This document shows, in pieces, positions 33,601 through 41,318 of a stretch of DNA of 64,000 nucleotides (the stretch's first letter is position 1; each line of letters begins with the position of its first letter). Below the pieces are notes generated by a model. It worked only from the letters and a program-made list of their open reading frames with translations, was not told where the DNA came from and did no database searches. The DNA lies in the NCBI GenBank assembly GCA_030562195.1, contig JAUJPP010000007.1:1488001-1552000 (forward strand), written 5' to 3'. Both the position numbers and the translations under genes were made by a program. The DNA comes from Nipponacmea schrenckii. Lineage: Eukaryota; Mollusca; Gastropoda; Lottiidae.

Positions 33601-36600
33601 GATCGTTTCGTGTCTTAATTCATTAAACAGCTTCGAAACTGAAACATTTGAAGCCCGACATTAGAATAGTATATATATTTATCTACAATGTTAATACGGA
33701 AATTATTTTATGAGGATTAATGGTTTTACTTTTTTCCCAACAGACAATAAATTCCGACAATGATAATTATAACTTGTTTGAAATTCAATGAAGTCTTCGG
33801 TATATTATGAATTTATCATTATTAGAGGAAAGTGGAACAAATCGTATATTTTACTATTATAAGATTATGTATCTCGAAGACGGATTCATGCTCATGAATT
33901 GCTGTTCTCTGACGAAAAAATAATAAATACGTCTGTTATACATTGTATTAAATCATGGTACAAATTTAATTTGTTATTTTCGTTATTGGGATAACACTTT
34001 CTTGGTATTGCACAGATTCTAGTGCTGAAAATTGGCTGAAACCCGAACGGGTTTCGAACAAGCAATCTCAGAGTCAGGCACCTAATCGCCAGCAATACAT
34101 GTCAACCGTCTAGACCACTCGGCCAACGGACCCTCCACAAAAATAGAAGGCAGCAGACCGGTAGACTTTACTGCGAACATACATTACCCCTCTGATAATC
34201 ATTAACGACACAGCTCCCATAGCTGATTATATGAGATGATACGATGTCATTTAGAAAGTGGTGTTGCAATGTTATTTTCGTTATTGGGATAACACTTTCT
34301 TGGTATAGCACAGATTCTAGTGCTGAAAATTGTTTGAGACCCGAACGGGTTTCGAACCAGCATTCTCAGAGTCAGGCAGCTAATCGCCAGTTGATCATTC
34401 CATCACTAGACTCTGTGCTATACCAAGAAAGTGTTATCCCAATAAGGAAAATAACACCACTCTCTAAATGACATCTTATCATCTCAACTTTAATTTGGTT
34501 TCTTGAAACGATAGAAAAACTTGATCAAATGACGCCTCCGTCGGTTTTTATTATGTTGGCATTAGTTTTGTCAGTTAGTTATCTGGTATTTTTAATCGAA
34601 ATACCGACGAATAAAGGCTTACATAGGAAATCGATTGGAAATAAATATGTGAATGTATATTGTCGTCGTCCCAGTCCGTCGAACCCGTCCGTCCGCTAGT
34701 CCGCCAGCATGTGTTGTAGACATAATAGAAGCTACAATTTTCAATAGATTTTTAGGATGAGCATTGGAATTTATAAGACGGCGGTCAAGTTCGATTTTGA
34801 AGAGATTATCAATTATTTGACTTAATGCCCTTGACTCAAGTCAAAATTTTATTGTGGTTGCAAAGAAGCTACAATTTTCAATGGATTTTTATGAAGCATA
34901 GTGTGAGCATTGATATAGATAAGGCAGTGGTCAAATTCGAATTTGACAATTTCGATGAATAGTTTTTGAGTTATTGCCCTTGACTTTGTAAAATCGCTTC
35001 CAAACTTTATCGTGGGTGCAAGAAAAGCTACAATTTTCAATGCCATGGATTTTGATGGGTTGAGTATTGGAATTGAAAACGATATTTTATGATTTTTTTG
35101 AGTTATTGCCCTATTTATTTTTCGAATTTGACGATTGCGTTTTAGATTATAAGTACTTAGGCTTATTTATTCTGATTTTATTTTGTGAATCGGATCATTA
35201 GTAGTCTGACTTATTCATTCAGATTTTACTTTGCGAATCGGATCATTAGTAGTCTGGCATATTTATTCAGATTTTATTTTACGATTCGGTTCATAAGTAC
35301 TTTTGCTTATTTATTCAGATTTTATTTTGCGATTCAGATCATAGGTACTTTGGCTTATTTATTCTGATTATATTTTGTATGCGGATCATAAGTATTCTGG
35401 CTTATTTATTCAGATTTTATTTTGTGATCGGATCATAAGTACTTTGGCTTATTTATTCAGATTTTGCGCATCGGATCATTAACAAAGCTACTGTGTGGAT
35501 TTATGTAAACATGAATTAAATTAAAACACTAAGATATATGGATATACTACTTCTGCATTTATTACATACTACGTTTCGAAACACATACAGGTAACGTTAT
35601 CAAGTATCGCTTCCTATTTCTATATGTCTTATAAACAATGAATTAAATTATTGAACATTTCAGCATTTTGTGAGCATATATATAGATGCTGTAAATCAAA
35701 GAAAAAATGATTAAACAGGGCTGAGGTGTGGGCGTATGTTATCTATAACATACCAAACGTGTCAATGATTACTTATGTAATAAATTATTATTTTGTTTTT
35801 GTCATGATTTTTGAAAGAAAGGTTGACCTGAAGTTAACCAAGTCTGTTTTCATTTCAGGATTTTTCAATGAGTATATTTCTGAGAACTAATTGGACAGAT
35901 TCGAGATTACAATGGACAGACAATAAATCGGATAAATTAAAAAGATTAGAAATAGATTCGAAGTTAATGGATAAAATTTGGATGCCTGATATTTATTTTG
36001 TTAATGAGAAAACAGCTGTAATACACGATGTTACAGTAGAAAACAGATTGTTACATATTTATAGAAATGGTTCCATACAGTCAAGTATTAGGTACGTTAC
36101 GCGTATTTCACCCTTTCTGGATTCGATATGTGTTTATTGCTGTTGAACAATGGCATCAAACTAGGTTTGGAATGCCATAGCGTAAAGATGTTCCTATATT
36201 GTCTTCTTTTGTAATTTCGTACTTTAAAAGAAAACACTGAGATAGAAAATAATTATGTCTGAGAGGTTTGAAAAGCATGTATTAAAAACTCATGATTTAT
36301 TTATCAAATAAAATTGACCTAAATCAGACATGTATTTTTTTATTTAAATCTCTTTTTTATACAGAATATCTTTAACAGCAAGTTGTGATATGTATTTACA
36401 AAGATATCCACACGATCAACAAACGTGTTCCTTACGTATTGGTAGTTGTAAGTATAATTATGTAATAGGATAGTTTTTAAAATGAATTAGTCCCTGTAAA
36501 TTACAGTTCCTTGACTAACTGTACAATATGAAACAGTCAAACATGTACAGTCATCTGTATTCAGCACGACCTTTCAACTACCATTGCAGATCATATTGCC

Positions 36601-39600
36601 ATATTTGAACAGTTGCAATTTCCAATGGATAAAGCCGGTTTAATGACGTTGGATTGTCGTTTTGTTACACATTTATGAAGCTATTAAATAAATATTCTTC
36701 ATACACTGTTTATATATTTTGATCAGTGTATGATATCTACATGTAAGAACTAAACTCGGTGCACTTTACCGCTCGTCTATAATGAGAAGAATTTTATTTC
36801 AGATAGTTACAGTTCAGATAATGTCAAATATGAATGGCACAGTCAACCTATTATCATGAGAAATGGTCTGACATTACCAAGATTTAAAGTACACAGTGGA
36901 AATGTAAAAAATCATTGTGATTATGATTTTGATGACGGTAATATGATTGTTGGTAAGTGCCTTTATATTCCTTTTTTTTTGGGTTTTTTTTTGGGTGTTT
37001 TTTTTGCCACTGTTTAAATTGCTGGATAAGTTGATTCAGATAATAAATAAATAATAAGTCAATGTCAAGTGTTGGGTAAGTGTTTTGAGATGTTGCTTGT
37101 TGGTGCTAATTTAGAATTGTGGGTAAGTTTATTCAGAAGTTGTTAGTGTACAGTTTGGTTAAGTGTTTTGAGATGTTGCTTGTTGGTGTTAATCTAGAAT
37201 TGTGGGTAAGTTTATGTAGAAGTTGTTAGTGTACAGTTTGGTTAAAGTGGACCAGGCTTCATTTGTTTCGGACAATCATCCGACAGCCTCAAACACATGA
37301 AATCTTTTGGTTAGCTAATCAGAAATAGTCTACAGAGCTTACCTTTGAAATTTGAGCCTTCAAATCCATGTGTATCCATAATTATCCGTGTTTGAAAAAT
37401 CAGAATGCCTTAAGAAATTACGAACGTCCCGCCATATTGGAAAACGGTTCGTCTTGATAGTCAAAGCGTTATCCTTCCCGTCGTGCAATAGCGGTCATCT
37501 ATATAAATAGACTACAACGCATTTTCAATTGTAGACTTTGTCAACAGGACACACAATTTTCAGACTGACTGGAGACCAGCCGCGTACAGCACGGAAAAAA
37601 AATGAAAAGTGAAATTTTTTGTTTGAGGTATATTTCAAGGTATTTTGCGATTTTCTTAGAGCTTGAGGACTGTTTAAATGTAACAAAGGCCCAAAACGAC
37701 CCCTAAAAATCAAGCTTGGGCCCCTTTAAGTCTTTTGAGATGTTGCTTGTTGGTGTTAATTTAGAGTTGTGGGTAAGTTTATTTAGAAGTCGTTATTGTA
37801 CAGTTTGGTTAAGTCTTTGGAGATGTTGCTTGTTGGTGCTAATCTAGAATTTTGGGGAAGTTTATTCAGAAGTTGTTAGTGTACCGTTTGGATAAGTCTT
37901 TTGAGATGTTGCTTGTTGGTGTTAATTTAGATTTGTGGGTAAGTTTATTTAGAAGTCGTTAGTGTACAGTTTGGGTAAGTGTTTTAAGATGTTGCTTGTT
38001 GGTGTTGATTTAGAGTTGTGGGTAAGTTTATTCAGAAGTCATAAATGTAAAGTTGATTAAGATGTTACTCATTAGTGTTAATTTAAAGTGTAGGTAAGTT
38101 TATTCAGATACTCGTTAATTAGGTGTTGGGTTACTTTATTAAGATTTTGCCCGTCGCTGTTAATTTAGAGTTCGGGGTAAGTTTATTCAGATAATCTTGG
38201 AGTCGTAAATGTAAGTTTAATAAGACTTTGTTAGTTGCTGTTAATTTAAAGTTGTGGTAAGTTTATTCAGATAGTTCTCGAAGTCGTTATTGTATAGTGT
38301 TGGGTTAGTGTATTAAGATTTTGTTCTTTGCTGTTAATTTAAAGTTGTGGTAAGTTTATTCAGATAGTTCTCGAAGTCGTTAATGTATAGTGTTGGGTTA
38401 GTGTATCAAGATTTTGTTCTTTGCAGTTAATTTAAAGTTGTGGTAAGTTTATTCAGATAGTTCTCGAAGTCGTTATTGTATAGTGTTGGGTTAGTGTATT
38501 TAGATTTTGTTCTTTGCTGTTAATTTAAAGTTGTGGTAAGTTTATTCAGATAGTTCTCGAAGTCGTTATTGTATAGTGTTGGGTTAGTGTATTAAGATTT
38601 TGTTCTTTGCTGTTAATTTAAAGTTGTGGTAAGTTTATTCAGATAGTTCTCGAAGTCGTTAATGTATAGTGTTGGGTTAGTGTATTAAGATTTTGATCTT
38701 TGCAGTTAATTTAAAGTTGTGGTAAGTTTATTCAGATAGTTCTCGAAGTCGTTAACGTATAGTGTTGGGTTAGTGTATTAAGATTTTGCTCGTTGCTGTT
38801 AATTTAAAGTTGTGGGTAAGTTTAACAAATAGATTTCGGAGAAGTTAAGAAAAGTGTATGTCTTGCAGCTTCTTGTTTTAATATTAGATTAATTAATCTG
38901 GTGAATGGCTCAGTGGTTAGCGAGTTGGACTGTCGTCTGCTAGGCGACTAGGTGCCGTGGGTTCGAATCCCGATCGGTGCGAGGAAATAAAAATTAGGTC
39001 TGATTCCTAGGCCCGTGCTTTCCCGGAACTACGAGATAGTAGTTTCCCCCGCTCTATCAAAAATGCTTTCTAATAGTCGTTTTCATAATTGTAGGGGTAT
39101 GCTTTATTGTTATAAAGAAATATTGGTCGTTGAACTACTTTCAAACGGAGCTTTATTCGTTCCTTACCAAAACCATCCTGGGCTCGATTTAAATCGTGTT
39201 AAGTTTTAAGCAAGACAGGAAATCCACTTTTTCGGAAAGGTCATCACTTTATTCACTTTGCCTCTAAATTGTGTGTTAATAGGACTGGTATTCGGTGTTT
39301 CCACCTCAGATTATAGGTCTTATAACAGGCAATCCATTATCATGTTTCTAATTACATACATTATTTATACATTCTAAATACTTCTAACCAATCTCTAGTT
39401 ATTGTGATTATTCTTTTGACTGATTTTCTTCCTTTGATCTGGAAATGTAAGTAATATATATTTCAAGGTGTGTGGTTTTTATTACACCCTTTGATAATAT
39501 ATGGAATGTGGCGTAGAGTTTTGGTGTTTAAATTTTATGAAACATCATTTCTTTTATATACCATGGTATGAAGGCATGACATTATATGGCATGCATATGT

Positions 39601-40678
39601 ATCATATCACAATGATGAAAAATATCACATCATAATATATAGTCATATTATCATACCATGATATCAAAATATCAGGCTGTTTATTTTATCGGTGACTTAT
39701 ACTATACTATCTGTGTGTGATGGTTGGAAAGATTTGTGGTTGTTTAAGTATGTGACCACAACCACATCCGTGCTGATCTACGCAGTGCTACGCAGAAAAC
39801 AAATCATTACACATTTTTTATTTGTTTTTTTTTCAGGTGATTATACATGTATACAGACAGATTTTACCCTACATAGACTATTTGGTTATTATATAGCACA
39901 AGTTTATATTCCCAGTATATTAATAGTGGTGCTATCGTGGGTATCATTCTGGATTGATATTGATGCTATCCCAGCTAGAGTATCGTTAGGTTTATTAACA
40001 GTATTAACTATGACCACACAAAGTACTGGTGCACGGTCAGCTCTACCCAGAGTATCATATATTAAAGCTATAGATGTATGGATGTCTATGTGCTTAGTGT
40101 TTGTATTTGCTGCCTTATTAGAATTTGCCTATGTAAATGTTCAAGCTAGGGTAGAGAAAAGACGAAGGGAGTCTATATTACACTCAACCAATGGTAAAAG
40201 TAATGGATTTGATATGAATGGTGAACCCATATCACTTGACAATAAAGAGGTATTTTTTTTAAATACATGTTTCACCTTTGAGCAAATACCGTAAGGCTAC
40301 CAAATATGCAAAATTGGATTAATTTTTAATTTTAGGCATTAATAATAATTAATGATATTGTCTGCATTAGAACTGTGTTCTCGATTTTTTTCTGCGATTA
40401 GATAAATTCTCATGGGAACAATAAATCTACAAAATCCAACAAGCAAGACAGCAAGACTGTACTTTATTCGCCTTGTTAATACTAAAAGCTGATTCTAATA
40501 ATTTTCTTTTCAGATTTCTGTAAGCCCCAATAAAAGATTCCTGTATTTAAGAGATAGACTGAGAAGGCAGAGAGCTCGAATGGCAGATAAAATAGCACGT
40601 GTTGCCTTTCCATTAGTGTTTCTCGTCTTTAACGTTATTTATTGGGTGGTTTATACTTTTTATGTGTATGACGTGTAA
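15524..40678 (+). CDS. Cys-loop ligand-gated anion channel (GlyR/GluCl class), eight coding exons
   Basis: The product is a pentameric ligand-gated chloride channel subunit of the plasma membrane. Joined exons are 15524-15600, 32386-32459, 32802-32869, 35859-36091, 36365-36447, 36803-36952, 39837-40249 and 40514-40678. All junctions are GT/AG and phase-consistent, giving 420 residues. It has a signal peptide (about 1-23), the extracellular domain with the 13-residue Cys loop C158-C172, and a second cysteine pair C217/C233 typical of glycine receptors and glutamate-gated chloride channels. TM1 is about 245-268. TM2 (about 275-294) begins with the anion-selective PAR motif (274-276). TM3 is about 307-327 and TM4 about 396-416. 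The cytoplasmic loop is short (about 65 residues). The agonist (glycine, glutamate or other) cannot be decided. Intron 1 is 16.8 kb. Confidence 0.95.
15601..16769. other. Channel intron 1, 5' part, nothing recognised
   Basis: AT-rich intronic DNA. A 121-codon plus-strand frame at 16136-16501 is rich in Ile, Tyr and Met, as expected from AT-rich noise, and has no domain or splice support. Confidence 0.5.
16770..17000 (+). repeat. Minisatellite, AATGACTAACATTACAC core
   Basis: About seven units of roughly 26-28 bp, alternating ACACCTAAATTACAATGACT and ACACATAAATTACAATGACT versions. It lies in channel intron 1. Confidence 0.85.
17690..17995 (+). repeat. Degenerate minisatellite, TGTAGGTTAGATAT core
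   Basis: Loose repeats of TGTAGGTTAGATAT with GAAGACTGTTG. The core is related to the longer array at 26395-27095 in the same intron. Confidence 0.6.
18311..18610 (-). repeat. 3' LTR of the old gypsy-like element
   Basis: Shares long stretches with 21335-21671 (AGAATAGAGACACACAG, GTAAGTAAGCACTTTAAT, CATTGTTGCACAC) but lacks about 30 bases present there. The inner boundary near CCTTTAGTAA is approximate. Confidence 0.8.
19050..19457 (-). pseudogene. Gypsy-like integrase core with a lost catalytic Glu
   Basis: The 135-codon frame shows the integrase core: D13 (HVDHA), D62 (VTDNA) and then [11 protein letters not shown]. At the position of the catalytic Glu there is Lys (residue 101), and the spacing from the second Asp is 38 rather than 35. 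Both changes predict no catalytic activity. The frame ends early at 19050 and the zinc-binding domain must be sought upstream in other frames (19460-19520). Confidence 0.85.
19923..20450 (-). pseudogene. Gypsy-like RT fragment, protease region frame-shifted
   Basis: The frame 20135-19923 contains [18 protein letters not shown] and [13 protein letters not shown], matching RT fingers/palm with the first catalytic Asp. The region carrying the second RT motif, the xxDD box, and RNase H is missing before the integrase at 19457. The frame 20324-20142 probably belongs to the upstream linker. The element cannot make an active polymerase. Confidence 0.75.
20405..21235 (-). pseudogene. Gypsy-like gag with CCHC zinc knuckle, frame-shifted
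   Basis: A Met at 21235 starts [16 protein letters not shown], a plausible gag N-terminus. The frame 21097-20738 continues with a gag matrix/capsid-like segment ([31 protein letters not shown]). Near 20480-20410 the minus strand encodes [13 protein letters not shown] followed by KCHFC, a zinc knuckle and part of a second. Several frame changes separate these pieces. Confidence 0.75.
21335..21671 (-). repeat. 5' LTR of the old gypsy-like element
   Basis: Pairs with 18311-18610. It includes a segment around CCCCCCTAGGCCTTAGC that the other LTR lacks. Confidence 0.8.
22440..22919 (-). repeat. Mollusc repeat fragment, reverse
   Basis: Reverse units (TCAAGGGCAATAACTCAAAA, GATCTCATCAATA, ending in GACGGACGGACGAA) match the 5' half of the mollusc repeat. 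It abuts and truncates the Myb/SANT frame at about 22919. Confidence 0.8.
22920..23141 (-). pseudogene. Myb/SANT-like DNA-binding protein, truncated
   Basis: From Met at 23141 the first 74 residues are Lys-rich and then show [15 protein letters not shown], a Myb/SANT-type helix start, followed by ENKKTD-like DVEDKKTD and [10 protein letters not shown]. This layout resembles the NAIF1/Harbinger accessory Myb-like family. The domain is cut at about residue 74, where the frame runs into the mollusc repeat ([10 protein letters not shown] is repeat translation). It probably served the surrounding Harbinger-like element. Not functional as it stands. Confidence 0.65.
23243..24616. mobile_element. 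hAT-like non-autonomous element, nested
   Basis: Ends are CAGGAGCGTAGC (left) and GCTACGCCCCTG (right), 11 of 12 bases inverted. The identical 8-mer ATTTTGTA flanks both (23235-23242 and 24617-24624), the duplication length of the hAT superfamily. The interior is tandem-like, with many copies of GTTTTACCGAC and TTCCGCGTTTTACCG and G- or C-runs near both ends. A second hAT-like terminus, CAGGGGTGTATCTAG, begins at about 23447 and suggests another insertion inside. No transposase is encoded. Open frames here (about 60-98 codons) are repeat translation. Confidence 0.8.
23575..23890 (+). repeat. Tandem duplication inside the hAT-like element
   Basis: Two copies of a module of roughly 175 bp, each running from GGAAACCCGGA through CATCTGACGCGATTTTGGAAG to TTTCGACCTATTCTGCG, at about 23588-23700 and 23761-23880. 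Confidence 0.75.
24830..25308. other. Intronic DNA, nothing recognised
   Basis: AT-rich; no repeat or exon found. Confidence 0.5.
25309..25647 (-). other. Possible secreted-protein-like frame partly made of a duplicated segment
   Basis: This 112-codon frame starts [17 protein letters not shown], which looks like a signal peptide, and continues [18 protein letters not shown]. From about 25483 downward it enters a segment that recurs at 28209-28385, so the C-terminal half is repeat-derived. I do not recognise the family, and no splice sites were assigned. It may be chance. Confidence 0.2.
25313..25483 (-). repeat. Dispersed 175-bp duplicate, copy 1
   Basis: Nearly identical to 28209-28385 (AAGGTTACCATATCGATATT, CGAGACGATTCAAAACATGA, AACACTATCACAATGCTTGT). 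Same orientation, 2.9 kb apart, in channel intron 1. Origin unknown. Confidence 0.85.
25650..26394. other. Intronic DNA, nothing recognised
   Basis: No supported exon or repeat family; a poly-A run lies at about 26285-26300. Confidence 0.5.
26395..27095 (+). repeat. Minisatellite, TTAGATATGAATAC core
   Basis: About a dozen units of roughly 55-60 bp, each with TTAGATATGAATAC, GTTGAAGGTTA and ATGAGGCTTATGTAG. A pair of about 117-bp higher-order units (about 26630-26770 and 26755-26890) is almost identical. Open frames on the minus strand are translations of the repeat. Confidence 0.85.
27251..27839. mobile_element. 589-bp unit with 40-bp inverted ends, possibly Penelope-related
   Basis: Left arm 27251-27290 and right arm 27800-27839 are inverted copies with one mismatch, both including ACAATTGTTATGGATAGA. 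Just inside the left arm the minus strand reads CCTGATGACGG ... GAAACGTTGAAG, resembling the hammerhead-like motif (CTGATGA ... GAAAC) carried by Penelope-like elements. No protein was recognised; the 106-codon frame at 27478-27798 has no domain. Class assignment is inference. Confidence 0.5.
28209..28385 (-). repeat. Dispersed 175-bp duplicate, copy 2
   Basis: Partner of 25313-25483. Read on the minus strand it begins just 3' of the stop codon of the exon-like frame at 28407-28655. Confidence 0.85.
28407..28655 (-). CDS. Hypothetical terminal exon, antisense inside channel intron 1
   Basis: A good acceptor (TGTTTGTTTCCAG) ends at 28656 on the minus strand and opens an 83-codon frame to a stop at 28407. 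The composition is balanced rather than AT-noise-like ([33 protein letters not shown]). I do not recognise the family and could not fix an upstream exon; weak candidates lie at 28730-28860. It could be a gene fragment, a transposon exon or chance. Confidence 0.3.
   Translation of the reverse strand, partial: ANYMYRTMSLRGNIFLDQVSRDTVKQLLPLGEIHCNLLFQQVAERFDNGCQIKNSTEYQAYKIVLKYLVFPSSDFTINGEGR
28906..30622 (+). mobile_element. Mollusc non-autonomous repeat, copy B
   Basis: Full-length copy from TACGCCCACATGG to CTTGCCTGGCAAG. About four 155-160 bp units of the GTATCCAC type (28980-29610) are followed by diverged units with GAGCATTGGAATTGATAAG. A second internal start (ATGTAGACGTATATTG at about 29617) suggests fusion of two copies. 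Located in channel intron 1. Confidence 0.85.
30623..31443. other. Intronic DNA with a small hairpin
   Basis: AATTGGTATC / GATACCAATT with a 3-base loop forms a perfect 10-bp hairpin at 31136-31158. No exon is supported. Confidence 0.5.
31444..31610 (+). repeat. 20-bp minisatellite
   Basis: About eight units of GACTCTGGATATGTTTTGAA; the first five are almost identical and the last three degenerate. Confidence 0.9.
31611..32385. other. Channel intron 1, 3' end
   Basis: No repeat family recognised. It ends at the acceptor CTTTTCAG before exon 2. Confidence 0.5.
32386..32459 (+). CDS. Channel exon 2: N-terminal ligand-binding domain
   Basis: Encodes [10 protein letters not shown] through [11 protein letters not shown], the start of the extracellular domain of GlyR/GluCl-type subunits. 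Phase 2 to phase 1; donor GTAAGTAA. Confidence 0.92.
32802..32869 (+). CDS. Channel exon 3: beta-strand 1
   Basis: Encodes [20 protein letters not shown] and AM, the conserved first strand and loop. NIT is a potential N-glycosylation site. Enters phase 1, leaves in phase 0. Confidence 0.92.
32870..33972. other. Channel intron 3, 5' part
   Basis: No supported exon or repeat. It leads into the SINE at 33973. Confidence 0.5.
33973..34138 (-). mobile_element. tRNA-derived SINE
   Basis: On the minus strand the head reads GGGTCCGTTGGCCGAGTGG, with a perfect A box TGGCCGAGTGG (34115-34125) and a B box TGTTCGAAACC (34050-34060) like a class II tRNA (Leu/Ser type). The non-tRNA tail contains CACTAGAATCTGTGC and AAGAAAGTGTTATCCC and ends near AATAACG. 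The acceptor stem does not close, so it is a retroposon, not a tRNA gene. Transcription would be by RNA polymerase III. Confidence 0.8.
34232..34486. mobile_element. Foldback built from two SINE tails
   Basis: Left arm (about 34232-34323) and right arm (about 34404-34486) are inverted copies: both contain GGATAACACTTTCTTGGTAT and GATGTCATTTAGA in opposite sense. The right arm lacks about 8 bases (GCAATGTT). The loop carries the B-box half of the SINE head in the same sense as 33973-34138. The outer part TGAGATGAT is absent from the SINE. A lone arm is at 11019-11090. Confidence 0.8.
34640..35130 (+). repeat. Mollusc repeat fragment
   Basis: Truncated copy with GTCGTCCCAGTCCGTCG, GAGCATTGG, and GAGTTATTGCCC modules. 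It lacks the usual 3' end. Confidence 0.75.
35155..35480 (+). repeat. Minisatellite of about 54 bp
   Basis: Six units of GCTTATTTATTCAGATTTTA, a short TTTTGCGA stretch, and CGGATCATTAGTA. Confidence 0.9.
35859..36091 (+). CDS. Channel exon 4: core of the ligand-binding domain
   Basis: Begins [14 protein letters not shown] and contains [13 protein letters not shown], the conserved loop A region of Cys-loop receptors, then a strand ending GSIQSSI. Phase 0 to phase 2; donor GTACGTTA. Confidence 0.95.
36365..36447 (+). CDS. Channel exon 5: Cys loop
   Basis: Encodes [16 protein letters not shown], the signature disulfide loop with exactly 13 residues between the cysteines and the YPxDxQ motif variant YPHDQQ. 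Phase 2 to phase 1. Confidence 0.97.
36803..36952 (+). CDS. Channel exon 6: loops B and C
   Basis: Encodes [10 protein letters not shown], then [13 protein letters not shown], giving the first cysteine (C217) of the second disulfide. Ends in phase 1 at donor GTAAGTGC. Confidence 0.95.
37065..38830 (+). repeat. Two-phase minisatellite in channel intron 6, split by a MITE
   Basis: The first part (37065-37245, continuing 37730-38060) repeats units of roughly 84-90 bp with GAGATGTTGCTTGTTGGTG and GTGGGTAAGTTTATTCAGAA. The second part (about 38100-38830) repeats a derived unit of 93 bp with GTTCTCGAAGTCGTTA and AAGTTGTGGTAAG, at least five almost identical copies. Insertion of the MITE at 37246 interrupts the first part. 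Confidence 0.92.
37246..37725. mobile_element. TTAA-flanked MITE, copy 2 (480 bp)
   Basis: TTAA at 37242-37245 and 37726-37729 brackets AGTGGACCAGGCTT ... AAGCTTGGGCCCCT. The host is a minisatellite whose intact neighbours read CAGTTTGGTTAAGTCTTT, so the original single TTAA is visible. Same orientation as copy 1. Confidence 0.9.
38899..39230 (+). mobile_element. tRNA-derived SINE
   Basis: A box TGGCTCAGTGG (38906-38916) and B box GGTTCGAATCC (38960-38970) both fit the RNA polymerase III consensus. The flanking acceptor strands do not pair, so it is not a tRNA gene. A unique body follows (AGGAAATAAAAATTAGG, CTTTCCCGGAACTACG). The 3' end is approximate. Confidence 0.75.
39231..39836. other. 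Channel intron 6, 3' part
   Basis: No exon before the acceptor at 39836, which follows a long T run. CCATGGTAT-type inverted words occur near 39559 and 39654 but no defined element was recognised. Confidence 0.45.
39837..40249 (+). CDS. Channel exon 7: TM1-TM3
   Basis: Starts GDYTC (C233), then TM1 ([20 protein letters not shown]), TM2 with [19 protein letters not shown], and TM3 with [20 protein letters not shown]. It ends in the short basic cytoplasmic loop (VEKRRRES). The PAR motif before TM2 is that of anion channels. The frame also reads upstream into the intron, but the acceptor at 39836 and the phase fix the start. Confidence 0.97.
40514..40678 (+). CDS. Channel exon 8: TM4 and stop
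   Basis: Encodes a basic stretch ([16 protein letters not shown]), then TM4 ([20 protein letters not shown]) and VYDV before TAA at 40676-40678. Length after TM4 is normal for the family. Confidence 0.95.
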   Translation: MSVSPNKRFLYLRDRLRRQRARMADKIARVAFPLVFLVFNVIYWVVYTFYVYDV

Positions 40679-41318
40679 TTACATTGTGACAATCTCCACA
40701 TATTATACTATGTCATATCAATTATTGGATGTACATTGAAATCGATCAGTTTTCAGTTTGAACATAACATTTTCAGTTCCATTGAACAACATCGGAATAT
40801 TCTTTTTTTTAGGAATTTACGCTTCTAAATGGAATTGAACCTGTTTATTTACTGAATACCTCTTGCATTTCTTACTGGACGTCTCATTTTTACACATTTT
40901 GAAACGTTGGTTTTGATCGATAAATCAGTGCTGAGTTGATATTTTGATGAATGCATGCTTGACTGTTGAAGACCTGTGAATTAAGACTATTAAGAAGCTT
41001 AATATCTTACGGATTTTCATTTTTCCTAACCCAAATTTAAATTTCATAAACTAGAACTGAAAGAATGTTCAATTTAAAATTGACCTTTTAAGGCTTTAAC
41101 GTCTTTTGACAACTCCGTTCTCTTCAATGTTGCGTCAATTTAAATGTCATATTATTTTTGTCTAAAAAAATGTAATGGATGAATAGTTAGTAATGAATTT
41201 AAAATTTAAAGTTGTTTTTATTTTTCAGCTGTCTGAATCTTTTAATCAATGTCAACAAATTTAAATTGAATTATCACTTACTTATCGATATATTACTTAT
41301 TTTTCCTGTTGGCTATTT
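40679..41318 (+). other. 3' flank of the channel gene
   Basis: Presumed 3' UTR and beyond. I saw no AATAAA within about 600 bases, so the polyadenylation site is undefined. Confidence 0.4.

Noticed and set aside
35868..36146. Single-exon gene starting at the Met at 35868
   Set aside because: It is channel exon 4 extended past its donor; the true exon begins at 35859 and ends at 36091.
38899..38975. Possible tRNA gene with perfect A and B boxes
   Set aside because: The acceptor strands before the A box and after the B box do not pair and a unique body follows, so it is a SINE head.
39692..40294. 200-codon single-exon membrane protein
   Set aside because: It is channel exon 7 read through its flanking introns; the acceptor at 39836 and donor at 40250 define the real exon.
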